Shown here: piece after piece, positions 16,236-24,250 of the stretch
How the letters are laid out: every line of letters begins with the position of its first letter
Numbering within the stretch: position 1 is the stretch's first letter
Made by a program: the position numbers and the translations under genes
Source: JAIBBG01 sp040381475
GTDB taxonomy: Bacteria > Bacteroidota > Bacteroidia > Flavobacteriales_D > Sanyastnellaceae
DNA: 33,726 bases
Direction of reading: 5' to 3'
NCBI GenBank assembly: GCA_040381475.1
Contig: JBEIHH010000019.1
Coordinates: 1 to 33,726, forward strand
The notes under the pieces: model-generated
Told to the model about the DNA's origin: nothing
Seen by the model: the letters and a program-made list of their open reading frames with translations, nothing else
Database searches by the model: none

Positions 16236-17216
16236 TTATTCAAACGGTGCTGATTCGGATTCGCCAGACGAGGTATCTCTTTCACCCGGGCCGAGCCTTT
16301 CATGTATTTCCATCATGGCACCTTCCTTAAGACTATAAGCGGAGTGTTCAAGAATCTCAACCCCGGAAAGTTTGATAACAAAATTTGCCAGAAAAGAAGA
16401 CAATGGCATGTATTCAGCCCTGATTCCGGGAATAGCAGGATGTTTCATTCTTTCATCCAACGAGCTCTTTAGCAACCATCCATGTATCTCGCTGAACGAA
16501 CTCAACGGAATGACAGAATGTAATTCGTATACTACTTCATGATTCTTCAATTTGTTGTGGTACATCGAAAGCAACGTATCAAAAGATCCGGAAGCGCCAA
16601 TCAATCGCTTCACCGGGAATTTTTGAAGAGCGTCTTTCAAAGGTTGAAGTTCCTGATGAAGGATGCGATCGAGGTATTCCTGATCAGCCTTGGAAAATCT
16701 GTCTTCCGGTTTTACCAGATCAAACAATCTCGATACACCAAGTAAAAAGCTCTGCTTCCAAAATATTTCATTCTCATTTGCAATGATCAACTCTGTGCTG
16801 CCTCCTCCAATATCCATGATGAGATTGCATTGAGAACCTAAATTCATAGAAAGTCGAACACCTTCGTAAATGAGCTCAGCTTCCCGCTCTCCTGCTATGA
16901 TTTCGATATCAAGGCCAAACAACCTTTTTGCCGTCGCCACAAACTCACGGCCATTCGATGTCTCGCGGATCGCTGAAGTCGCATATGCATAGACATGATC
17001 GCACTGAAAATTTTTCGAATTGTTGAGATGACAATAGAGCGCATCAAGGCCACGAACAAATCTGGATGGTTTGATGATCTTTTCTTCAAAACCTCCTTCG
17101 CCAAGTTTTACCGGAAGCTTATTTTGAAAAACAACCTGCCAGCCCGAATCAGTCAAATCCGCAACCAGCAGATTAAACGTATTCGTACCACAATCGATTA
17201 CTGCAATCTTATTCAT
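16236..17216 (-). CDS. Exopolyphosphatase / guanosine pentaphosphatase family (Ppx/GppA)
   Basis: 326 residues from ATG 17216; a start 12 codons upstream is possible but MNKIAVIDCGTNTFNLLVADL is the typical N-terminus. The ASKHA-fold phosphate loops are visible: IDCGTNTFNLL (5-15), AYATSAIRETSNG, and LIMDIGGGSTELII. The length is that of the short, two-domain form lacking the C-terminal HD-like domain of E. coli Ppx and GppA. It should hydrolyse polyphosphate or pppGpp; which one cannot be decided here. It converges on hldD. Confidence 0.9.
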   Translation of the reverse strand: MNKIAVIDCGTNTFNLLVADLTDSGWQVVFQNKLPVKLGEGGFEEKIIKPSRFVRGLDALYCHLNNSKNFQCDHVYAYATSAIRETSNGREFVATAKRLFGLDIEIIAGEREAELIYEGVRLSMNLGSQCNLIMDIGGGSTELIIANENEIFWKQSFLLGVSRLFDLVKPEDRFSKADQEYLDRILHQELQPLKDALQKFPVKRLIGASGSFDTLLSMYHNKLKNHEVVYELHSVIPLSSFSEIHGWLLKSSLDERMKHPAIPGIRAEYMPLSSFLANFVIKLSGVEILEHSAYSLKEGAMMEIHERLGPGERDTSSGESESAPFE

Positions 17217-17294
17217 TATCACCGTATCTAATTCAAAATGTAAACCACGCAATTCCTGAATTCAAAGGTAGGGTATAAGCCACAACCGATTTGG

Positions 17295-17327
17295 TTTGAA
17301 AAAAACACTGTGGTTGTTCTATTTTCG
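17295..17327 (+). promoter_or_regulatory. Predicted promoter TTTG-N21-TATTTTCG for the barrel protein gene
   Basis: -33 TTTG at 17295-17298 and -7 TATTTTCG at 17320-17327 (one mismatch to consensus). The -7 box ends 4 nt before the ATG at 17332, which implies a leaderless or very short leader mRNA and supports that ATG over an in-frame start at 17296. Confidence 0.45.
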
Positions 17328-17331
17328 TGGC

Positions 17332-18087
17332 ATGCAAAAAGCGATTCTCATATACATCGCACTCGTATTTTCAAATTTTGGTATTGCTCAAAAATCCGAG
17401 TTGGATTCGACCATTTTCGATCCTCATGTGACCATGAGTTATGCCTATCAAATTCCTGGTGGTGACCTATCCTCCCGATTCGGCAATAACAACAATCTGG
17501 GATTTGGAATTCACATCAAAAGCCGAACACAATGGTATTATGGTCTTCAGGCTACATTCCTTTTCGGCAATCGCGTAATTGCGGAAAAAGGATTTCTTCA
17601 AAACTTGCTTGTTGAAGAAAAGTACATTCTCGACAATGATGGCTTTCCAGCCAAATTCGATTTTCAGGAAAGAGGATTTACCATCACCGGCGAGTTCGGA
17701 AGACTTTTTAATGTCATAGGACCAAATCCGAATTCGGGCATACTGGTGAAGTGCGGTACCGGATTGCTGCAACATAAAATTCGCATAGAACATCAGGAAT
17801 CAAAAATCAATCAGCTGGACGACGACTATGGCAAAGGATACGACCGACTCACCAATGGCCTTGTGCTGAATCAATTTGTCGGTTATTACCACATGAGCGA
17901 CAACAGGCTGATCAACTTCGTTATTGGATTTGAAGCCTGGCAAGGATTCACTCAATCCAGGCGTGATCTGAATTTCGATACCATGGTTGCCGACACTGAA
18001 AAACGAAATGACAATCTTGTAGGTATTCGCGCCGGATGGACCTTGCATCTCTACAAGCGCATGTCAGATCACTTTTATTATTACTGA
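17332..18087 (+). CDS. Outer-membrane beta-barrel protein of unknown function
   Basis: 251 residues from ATG 17332. A signal peptide (ILIYIALVFSNFGIAQ) is followed by a mature chain that starts DPHVTMSYAYQIPGGDLSSRFG and alternates short amphipathic strands, ending YKRMSDHFYYY with a terminal aromatic, as expected for an outer-membrane barrel. It resembles the many uncharacterised porin-like proteins of Bacteroidota; no specific family is recognised. The waaA start is 11 nt beyond the stop, so the two are probably cotranscribed, which hints at an envelope role. Confidence 0.78.
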   Translation: MQKAILIYIALVFSNFGIAQKSELDSTIFDPHVTMSYAYQIPGGDLSSRFGNNNNLGFGIHIKSRTQWYYGLQATFLFGNRVIAEKGFLQNLLVEEKYILDNDGFPAKFDFQERGFTITGEFGRLFNVIGPNPNSGILVKCGTGLLQHKIRIEHQESKINQLDDDYGKGYDRLTNGLVLNQFVGYYHMSDNRLINFVIGFEAWQGFTQSRRDLNFDTMVADTEKRNDNLVGIRAGWTLHLYKRMSDHFYYY

Positions 18088-18097
18088 GAAATAAACT

Positions 18098-19321
18098 TTG
18101 CATTTCCTGTATAATATTTCGATCTATCTGTATTCTGCGCTCATGCAGATGGCGAGTCTGTTTCATCCTAAAGCCAAACAATGGATCAGTGGAAGGAAAA
18201 AATGGCACAAAATTCTGACGCAGTGGAAGGATAAGAACAAGGAAAGTGTATTCTGGTTTCACTGCGCTTCTGTTGGCGAATTCGAACAAGGAAGACCTCT
18301 GATTGAAGCGCTGCGAGAGAAAAACCAGAAACGTAAAATTGTCATCACATTCTTTTCGCCGTCCGGTTATGAGATGCGTAAAGATTACACAGGAGCAGAT
18401 CTTGTGATGTATTTGCCTTCCGATTCACCATCGAATGCTCGCGCATTTTTGGACACATTGAAACCTGAGAAAGCATTTTTCGTCAAGTATGAATATTGGG
18501 CGAATTATTTCTTCGGATGCAAACAGCGAAATATTCCCCTCTACTTAGTAAGCGCCATACTGCGCCCAGAGCAACGATTCTTCGGATACTTTAAATCGTT
18601 CTGGAGGAAAGTGCTCGCATGCGTTCATACATTTTTCGTTCAGAACGAAGAAACAGCGGCACTGCTTCAAAGTATCGGTATGCGAAACTTTGTGCTGAGT
18701 GGCGATACGCGATATGATCGCGTGAAAGCCATTGCAGAAACAGGCAAATCCTTTCAACAACTGGAATCATTCACTGAAGGTATAGTGACCATTGTTGGCG
18801 GCAGCACCTGGCCTGCGGACGAAGAAGTCCTGAAGATGGTCCATGAGAAGGTTTCGGGCAAAATCAAGCTGATCGTTGTGCCTCATGAGCTTACTGAAGG
18901 TCACATTTCTCATATCCTTCAGAAATGGCCAAAGGCACAGCGCTGGACAAAACTCAGGGAAAACGAAATACCATCTTCAGACATCCTTATTCTGGATACC
19001 ATGGGCATGCTTTCCTCTGTATATCGATATGCCGGTATTGCCATGATTGGAGGAGGGTTCGGCGCAGGCATTCACAATACACTTGAAGCAGCAGTGTGGG
19101 GTATTCCTGTAGCATTCGGCCCCAGATTTGAGAAATTCAATGAAGCCCGCGAGCTTATTCGCTGCGAAGCAGCAGTTTCAGGTGAATCCGCGACTGAAAT
19201 GGTCGAAAAAATCATCGAATTGGCGCAAAACAAGGCGTTACGGGAAAAAATGGGTCGGGCCGCAGGTGAGCTGACAGCAAAAAACACAGGTGCTACAGCC
19301 TTGATTTTGAAGCATCTTTAA
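18098..19321 (+). CDS. waaA: 3-deoxy-D-manno-octulosonic acid (Kdo) transferase
   Basis: 407 residues from a TTG start. WaaA (KdtA, GT30) adds Kdo to lipid IVA at the inner face of the cytoplasmic membrane. The N-terminus LYNISIYLYSALMQMASLFHPKAKQWISGRK is the membrane-associating helix and GRK motif; HCASVGEFEQGRP contains the likely catalytic base Glu61. VGGSTWPADEEVL and the C-terminal sugar-nucleotide-binding segment GGGFGAGIHNTLEAAVWGIPVAFGP complete the GT-B fold. The TTG is preferred because residues before the next ATG (18143) match the family N-terminus. It starts 11 nt after the barrel gene. Confidence 0.95.
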   Translation: MHFLYNISIYLYSALMQMASLFHPKAKQWISGRKKWHKILTQWKDKNKESVFWFHCASVGEFEQGRPLIEALREKNQKRKIVITFFSPSGYEMRKDYTGADLVMYLPSDSPSNARAFLDTLKPEKAFFVKYEYWANYFFGCKQRNIPLYLVSAILRPEQRFFGYFKSFWRKVLACVHTFFVQNEETAALLQSIGMRNFVLSGDTRYDRVKAIAETGKSFQQLESFTEGIVTIVGGSTWPADEEVLKMVHEKVSGKIKLIVVPHELTEGHISHILQKWPKAQRWTKLRENEIPSSDILILDTMGMLSSVYRYAGIAMIGGGFGAGIHNTLEAAVWGIPVAFGPRFEKFNEARELIRCEAAVSGESATEMVEKIIELAQNKALREKMGRAAGELTAKNTGATALILKHL

Positions 19322-19360
19322 GTTAAATAACCTGCTCTGCTCTTTTTTTTTAGGTGGAAA

Positions 19361-19391
19361 TTTGCAGTGAACGTTCGCATGTGTACATTTG
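19361..19391 (+). promoter_or_regulatory. Strong promoter TTTG-N19-TACATTTG for the tRNA genes
   Basis: -33 TTTG (19361-19364) and -7 TACATTTG (19384-19391) with a 19-bp spacer, exact to the Bacteroidota consensus, ending 25 nt before tRNA-Gly. This is the clearest promoter in the window. Confidence 0.8.
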
Positions 19392-19416
19392 CGGCCCTCA
19401 AAAGTTCTTTTATCAA

Positions 19417-19489
<73 letters not shown>

Positions 19490-19495
19490 CAGTTT

Positions 19496-19527
19496 AAATC
19501 CCGATCATGCATTGGTCGGGATTTTTT
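19496..19527 (+). terminator. Terminator between the two tRNA genes
   Basis: Stem AAATCCCGA/TCGGGATTT (19496-19504 and 19516-19524) with an 11-nt loop and T-run. It suggests that tRNA-Gly ends here, so tRNA-Leu needs readthrough or its own weak promoter. Confidence 0.8.
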
Positions 19528-19570
19528 GTTTGTCACAGTCATTTTCGCGCTACCGGCGAATATGGCGTTT

Positions 19571-19656
19571 GCCCGGGTGGCGGAACTGGTAGACGCACAG
19601 GACTTAAAATCCTGCGGTCAGTAATGACTGTACGGGTTCGATTCCCGTCCCGGGTA
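19571..19656 (+). tRNA. tRNA-Leu (anticodon TAA)
   Basis: 86 nt with a long variable arm, as expected for a class II tRNA. Acceptor GCCCGGG pairs with CCCGGGT (one G-U), the anticodon stem CAGGA/TCCTG encloses CTTAAAA (anticodon TAA), the variable arm is GGTCAGTAATGACTG, and the T-arm contains GGTTCGATTCC. No encoded CCA. Confidence 0.97.
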
Positions 19657-19773
19657 CTTCTTCAGTGTGGGTGGTGAGAACGAAGTGCGTTGCAGTGTCA
19701 ATTTAATATTGACTTCAATGCACGCGTCGTCAAGGGTGTAAGATTAAAGTTCACCGGCCATAGATTAGATAAC

Positions 19774-20703
19774 TCACAAACCAAACAAAAACCGCAAAGG
19801 AAAATGAAGCCTTTCACTCCAGGCATTTTCACTATGATCATGACCGGGAAAATATTGGGTTCTCCAATTTTTGTCATCAAAATGATGTGCCTTCATCATA
19901 CTGTCAACACGCTGCTGTATTGGGCCATAAAGTGAATCCAGCGTCTGATCTCCGCAATCGAAATAAATTTTCGTTCTTACCGGCTTTGGCAGATTTTCAT
20001 GCAGATACTTTATGAATGCATCGGGCATTGGATTTCCGACAGAGGTGAACATTCCCGGCCAGTGCGTCGACAAACAAGCAGCTCCACCAAATACACGCGG
20101 ATATTCGCAGAGGGCATACCACGACAACAAGGCGCCTGCGCTGCTTCCACCGATGAAGGTATTTCTATGATTCCTGTAGACAGCAAAATGTTCATCAATG
20201 TATGGTTTCAGCTCTTCGACTATAAACTTCAGGTAATTGTCAGATTTTGGATTGAAAATTCTCTCAGTGCGCCCTGCTCTGTGAAGTCTTGCCGATACAG
20301 TATCCTTTTCCTCCTGCGACAACTGCAAGAATGGTTTTTCGGGATAATAGTCCAGATACCTTTCTTTGCCGCTGTTCCATATGGCTACGACTATAAATTT
20401 TCTAACATCATTCCTTTTCATCAATTCCGTAGCAGTTTCATCCATATTCCAGGATTGTTTGTTCCATGTCATTTCAGGATCAAACAAGTTGGCTCCATCC
20501 TGCATATAAAGCACTGCATATTTCTCCTTTTCGGAATAGCCTTCAGGCAACCAGACATCGACATGCCTTGGTGTAACGTAGTGTGAAGTAAAGTTCTCAA
20601 GCCGAATAACTTTGCCTGACGATACCTCAGGCAATGCCGATTGAGCAGATAAAATATAGCTGCAGCAAAAGAGGTGAGCCAAAATAAAAAACTTAAACTT
20701 CAT
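19774..20703 (-). CDS. Secreted esterase, enterochelin-esterase-like alpha/beta hydrolase
   Basis: 309 residues from ATG 20703, which gives a signal peptide (KFFILAHLFCCSYILSAQ). The mature protein matches the putative esterase (Esterase D/PF00756-like) alpha/beta hydrolases: VDVWLPEGYSEKEKYAVLYMQDGANLF, then the nucleophile elbow GGSSAGA with Ser188, an acidic segment IYFDCGDQTLDS (Asp252 a candidate) and a C-terminal His in FPGHDHSENAW. Likely extracytoplasmic hydrolysis of an ester such as an acetylated sugar or a siderophore; the substrate is unknown. It diverges from the SGNH-type gene with a 173-bp shared region and has a good promoter. Confidence 0.88.
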   Translation of the reverse strand: MKFKFFILAHLFCCSYILSAQSALPEVSSGKVIRLENFTSHYVTPRHVDVWLPEGYSEKEKYAVLYMQDGANLFDPEMTWNKQSWNMDETATELMKRNDVRKFIVVAIWNSGKERYLDYYPEKPFLQLSQEEKDTVSARLHRAGRTERIFNPKSDNYLKFIVEELKPYIDEHFAVYRNHRNTFIGGSSAGALLSWYALCEYPRVFGGAACLSTHWPGMFTSVGNPMPDAFIKYLHENLPKPVRTKIYFDCGDQTLDSLYGPIQQRVDSMMKAHHFDDKNWRTQYFPGHDHSENAWSERLHFPLRFLFGL

Positions 20704-20738
20704 TGGAGTTCGATCGAATCCGGATTGCATGATGAATA

Positions 20739-20770
20739 CGAATATACCCTTGTGAAAGACCAACATCAAA
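20739..20770 (-). promoter_or_regulatory. Predicted promoter TTTG-N20-TATATTCG for the esterase gene
   Basis: On the minus strand -33 TTTG (20767-20770) and -7 TATATTCG (20739-20746, one mismatch) are spaced by 20 bp. The leader would be about 30 nt and supports the start at 20703 rather than at 20787, which is upstream of this promoter. Confidence 0.55.
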
Positions 20771-20876
20771 ACAAAATACCGAAGCATATCGGCACGATGA
20801 TCTAAATATGTACCCGGAAAAAAAATTTTGCGATGACAATATTTTGCTGCAACCCTTACAGCACATTTGTGGTTTG

Positions 20877-22130
20877 ATGTTCATGATCAACAACCTAAAA
20901 TCAATTGTCACCATTGGTGCTGCACTTCTTTCTGTTACTCTAATCTTCGGTCAGACAAGTAAACGCGCCCTCTTTCTCGGCAATAGCTACACCGCATACA
21001 ACAGTTTGCCGCAACTCACGGCAGATATTGCAGCTTCCGCGGGTGATACACTCGAATTCGACAGCAATACTCCCGGCGGCACCAGTTTTTCAAGTCACTC
21101 GGTCAATGCAACAAGCATCAGCAAAATTGAACAAGGCAACTGGGACTTTGTGGTGCTTCAGGAACAAAGTCAGATTCCTTCTTTTCCTTTGGGACAGGTC
21201 GAAACCGATTGTTTCCCATTTGCAGAACAGCTGGTCGAAATGATCGAGGAAAACAATCCATGCGCTACCCCAATGTTCTATATGACCTGGGGACGTGAAA
21301 ACGGTGATGCGCAAAATTGCCCCAACTGGCCTCCGGTATGCACCTATGAAGGAATGGATGATTTGTTGCACGAGCGATATATGATGCTGGGTGAAATGAA
21401 CAACGGCATTGTTTCGCCTGTGGGTGCGGTTTGGCGTCATCTGCGTGAGAATTTCCCGGATCTTGTGCTCTATGCAAGTGATGGCAGCCATCCTTCGCCA
21501 CTTGGATCATACGTTGCCGGATTATGCATGTATACCTGCATATTCAGACACGATCCGCTCAATGCCGATTTCAACTATACTACAGATGATGATGAAGAAC
21601 TCATCGCAAGAGAAGTGGTTCATGAACTTGTATTCAACAATCTCGCTCAATGGTACATCGGTGATTATGATCCACTGGCTTCTTTCGAGATTCAGCCTGT
21701 AGATAATCTGACATACCAGCTAAACAATACCTCTGAAAATGCGACAGAATATACCTGGATACTCAATGATGAGATCATTACACCCGATGCACAGGGAATC
21801 ATATTACTTCCTTCTGCAGGAGTATATGAGTTGACACTGATCGCGACGCGTTGCGGATTATCTTCTTCTGTATCACAAACCATAGACACTACTACAAATA
21901 GTATCGCAATACAGAATACACCAACTCCCGCGCTCTTTCCTGTACCCGCTGATCAATTCGTGCGCATCAAAGGAATAGGCAACAGCAACTGGAGATTGAC
22001 AAATTCAGCTGGAATTGTCGTGGAAGAATTAAGACTAACAAATGATACTTTCGATACATCCATGCTTGCGAATGGTATTTACTTTCTTCAATGCCATGGA
22101 GCTACTTATCGATTAATCATCGCACATTGA
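20877..22130 (+). CDS. T9SS-sorted SGNH/GDSL-like hydrolase with PKD-like domain
   Basis: 417 residues from ATG 20877 (ATG 20883 is equally possible; the earlier reading frame lacks a signal). A signal peptide (IVTIGAALLSVTLIFGQ) precedes an SGNH-fold domain: block I LFLGNSYT with Ser37, WDFVVLQEQSQIP, and block V DGSHPSPLGSYVAG with Asp202 and His205. It resembles the DUF4886 branch. Residues from about 255 to 340 look like a PKD domain (PLASFEIQPV, EYTWILNDE, AGVYELTLIA). The last ~70 residues (PALFPVPADQFVRIKG to YRLIIAH) are a T9SS type A tail. Export to the cell surface is inferred from that tail. Likely a carbohydrate or ester hydrolase; substrate unknown. Confidence 0.86.
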   Translation: MFMINNLKSIVTIGAALLSVTLIFGQTSKRALFLGNSYTAYNSLPQLTADIAASAGDTLEFDSNTPGGTSFSSHSVNATSISKIEQGNWDFVVLQEQSQIPSFPLGQVETDCFPFAEQLVEMIEENNPCATPMFYMTWGRENGDAQNCPNWPPVCTYEGMDDLLHERYMMLGEMNNGIVSPVGAVWRHLRENFPDLVLYASDGSHPSPLGSYVAGLCMYTCIFRHDPLNADFNYTTDDDEELIAREVVHELVFNNLAQWYIGDYDPLASFEIQPVDNLTYQLNNTSENATEYTWILNDEIITPDAQGIILLPSAGVYELTLIATRCGLSSSVSQTIDTTTNSIAIQNTPTPALFPVPADQFVRIKGIGNSNWRLTNSAGIVVEELRLTNDTFDTSMLANGIYFLQCHGATYRLIIAH

Positions 22131-22361
22131 TCTGTGGTCTGGTAAGATTTGATTGCATGATGTGCGAAGCTTGATAACCAGAAACGCTGTTGGTTGACTT
22201 TTCGGAGGTGAATAGATCTTATCGAAAACTTCGATAGCAGCCTTGATAGCTGAGGTTCCAACGTGCAGAAAAACAAATCTGAAAACAGACCGGACCAGAT
22301 ATGATTAACATCCCTCGAAAACATTCTTCTCCAGGCGTATGGATAAAAACTCTTTCTCGGT

Positions 22362-23630
22362 TTATTTCTGGACCCGCGGCGAAGAATTGCCAGATCCGCC
22401 GCCGCTTTTTTTGCCGCGAAATGGTTTTCTTTTTCCTTTTGAGAAACCTTTTCCCTGACCGGCACCGGAGCTTTTCTCCTGCCATGCAGGTGTAGATCCG
22501 AGATGTTCAGGAATGGCAAGTTTTTCAACGGTAGATTCTATCAACTGTTCAATCCGTCGAAAAGACCCCTGATCTGCCGGTGAAATCAAAGTAACAGCCT
22601 CGCCGCGTCTGCTTGCACGTGCAGTGCGTCCTACGCGATGCACATAATCTTCAGCGTCTCGAGGCACATCATAATTGATCACCATGTCGATGCCATCAAT
22701 ATCGATACCTCTGCTGATCACGTCAGTTGCAACCAGCACTTTCAATGACCTGTTGCGAAACTGCCGCATTACTTCTTCCCTTTCCTCCTGCTCCAGGTCG
22801 CTTGATATTCTGCCTGCATTGATTCCGGCTTTTTTCAGCTGATGGTAAAGTGTTCCAACGAATTGTTTGCGTGAACAAAACACAATGATGCTTTGCTCTT
22901 TGCGCTCCGGATCCTTCAACAAGTGCAGGATGAGCGGTTGCTTCTGTTCTTCATAAATGACGTAAGCCCCTTGCTTCACTCCCTCAGCAGGCTTGCTTAC
23001 CGCTATGCGCACCTGCACCGGATCCTTCATGAATGTCTGCGCCAGTTGTGCAATTCCGGAAGGCATGGTTGCGCTAAACATCAATGTTTGCCTGCTTTCA
23101 TTCAAAGCACGGATAATTCTGAATAGATCCGGCTGAAAACCCATGTCAAGCATGCGGTCAGCTTCATCGAGAATAAGAAAACGCAATTTTGAAAAATCAA
23201 CGTGACCGACATTCAGGTGAGAAATTAACCGGCCCGGAGTGGCAATGATGATGTCCACCCCATTCAATATGGCCATTTTCTCCTGATAAAAATCCTGACC
23301 ATCTCCTCCTCCATAAATAGCTATCGAAGATGTGCCTGTAAAATACGAATAGGCCTCAACAGCCTGATCTATCTGCAGGGCCAACTCGCGGGTTGGTACA
23401 ATGACAAGGGCCTGGGTGAAAGTGTCGTGACCATGATCCATGATCAAATTGAGGATGGGAAGCACGAATGCCGCGGTTTTACCCGTGCCTGTTTGTGCAA
23501 TGCCAATTAAATCCCGGCCTTCAAGAATGGGGGGTATGGCCTGTTCCTGTATAGGAGTTGCCTTTGTAAAATTCATCGAACTGATGCCTTCGAGCAGTTC
23601 GGGATGTAATTTCAATTCTGTAAATTCCAA
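22362..23630 (-). CDS. DEAD-box RNA helicase, RhlE-like
   Basis: 422 residues from a TTG start. ATP-dependent RNA unwinding, typically in ribosome assembly, RNA turnover or cold adaptation. Motifs in order: Q motif FTKATPIQEQ (21-30), motif I AQTGTGKT (45-52), Ia PTRELA, GG, TPGR, motif II DEAD (155-158), motif III SAT (186-188), V ATDVISRGID, VI HRVGRTAR. The C-terminal tail is basic and glycine-rich (GKGFSKGKRKPFRGKKSGGG), an RNA-binding extension. The TTG is forced: an in-frame TAG lies two codons upstream, and residues 1-18 (MEFTELKLHPELLEGISS) match the family N-terminus ahead of the next ATG. Confidence 0.94.
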   Translation of the reverse strand: MEFTELKLHPELLEGISSMNFTKATPIQEQAIPPILEGRDLIGIAQTGTGKTAAFVLPILNLIMDHGHDTFTQALVIVPTRELALQIDQAVEAYSYFTGTSSIAIYGGGDGQDFYQEKMAILNGVDIIIATPGRLISHLNVGHVDFSKLRFLILDEADRMLDMGFQPDLFRIIRALNESRQTLMFSATMPSGIAQLAQTFMKDPVQVRIAVSKPAEGVKQGAYVIYEEQKQPLILHLLKDPERKEQSIIVFCSRKQFVGTLYHQLKKAGINAGRISSDLEQEEREEVMRQFRNRSLKVLVATDVISRGIDIDGIDMVINYDVPRDAEDYVHRVGRTARASRRGEAVTLISPADQGSFRRIEQLIESTVEKLAIPEHLGSTPAWQEKSSGAGQGKGFSKGKRKPFRGKKSGGGSGNSSPRVQK

Positions 23631-23706
23631 CTTCTAATGTGTTTCTAACTTCACCAATCCCAAAATCATCATTTGAAATGATTCAACATTTAAACATCTG
23701 TATCTC

Positions 23707-23723
23707 ATTGCTTTGCAAGCAAT
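23707..23723. repeat. Perfect 7-bp inverted repeat upstream of the DEAD-box gene
   Basis: ATTGCTT-TGC-AAGCAAT, about 77 nt upstream of the helicase start, within the 243-bp region shared with the DUF3127 gene. It could form a hairpin in the helicase mRNA leader or be a protein-binding palindrome. No T-run follows on either strand, so it is not a terminator. Confidence 0.4.
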
Positions 23724-23844
23724 AAAACAGCATGCCAAATCGGGATTGGTCCGGCTAAATCAAAAGTGCAGCTCTTACAGAGCCCTCAGTTGACTAGCCA
23801 GGGCTAATTTATCAACGAAGGTAGTGTACCTTGAGAATTCAAAA

Positions 23845-23852
23845 TACCTTTG
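23845..23852 (+). promoter_or_regulatory. Predicted -7 box (TACCTTTG) for the DUF3127 gene
   Basis: Exact match to TAnnTTTG, 21 nt before the ATG at 23874. No -33 TTTG is seen at the right spacing. Confidence 0.45.
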
Positions 23853-23873
23853 CCGAATACTTATTGACAACAG

Positions 23874-24221
23874 ATGGAACTTACAGGACGCATCAAACTC
23901 ATCCGCGACGAGCAAACCTTTCCTAGCGGCTTCACGAAACGCGAATTCGTGATTACTACAGAAGAACAATATCCCAACGATATTCAATTTGAATTGCTGA
24001 AAGAAAAAGGCAACCTGATCACTGCATTCAAAGAAGGCGACAGAATCAAAATTTCTTTTGATATCCGTGGACGCGAGTGGCAGGGCAAGTACTTTAACAG
24101 CCTGGTTGCTTGGAAAGTCGAGACTGCAGGAGCAGCCACATCTGCTTCAGCGCCTATGCCTCCGGCGCCGGTAGAATCATTCAACGCCCCTCCGGCAATG
24201 GATGATGATCTGCCGTTCTGA
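23874..24221 (+). CDS. DUF3127-family OB-fold-like protein with SSB-like C-terminal tip
   Basis: 115 residues. Residues 1-85 match the DUF3127 pattern (MELTGRIKLIRDEQTFPSGF, KREFVITTEEQYPNDIQFEL, GDRIKISFDIRGREW..KYFNSLVAWKVE), a compact beta-barrel with an OB-fold look. Residues 86-108 are a proline- and alanine-rich linker, and the protein ends in MDDDLPF. Bacterial SSB has the same architecture: an OB fold, a flexible linker and an acidic tip DDDIPF that recruits repair proteins. Binding of single-stranded DNA or RNA is therefore a reasonable inference, not shown. It converges on uvrA with a 29-bp gap. Confidence 0.88.
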   Translation: MELTGRIKLIRDEQTFPSGFTKREFVITTEEQYPNDIQFELLKEKGNLITAFKEGDRIKISFDIRGREWQGKYFNSLVAWKVETAGAATSASAPMPPAPVESFNAPPAMDDDLPF

Positions 24222-24250
24222 TCGGATTACAAAATTCAGATTTTTAAAGA

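Noticed and set aside
19529..19558. Possible separate promoter for tRNA-Leu (TTTG, then TACCGGCG)
   Set aside because: Spacer 18 bp but the -7 box lacks TTTG entirely; readthrough of the upstream terminator is an equally good explanation.
22106..22528. 140-codon minus-strand ORF across the end of the helicase gene
   Set aside because: It overlaps the basic helicase tail in another frame and has no protein-like pattern.
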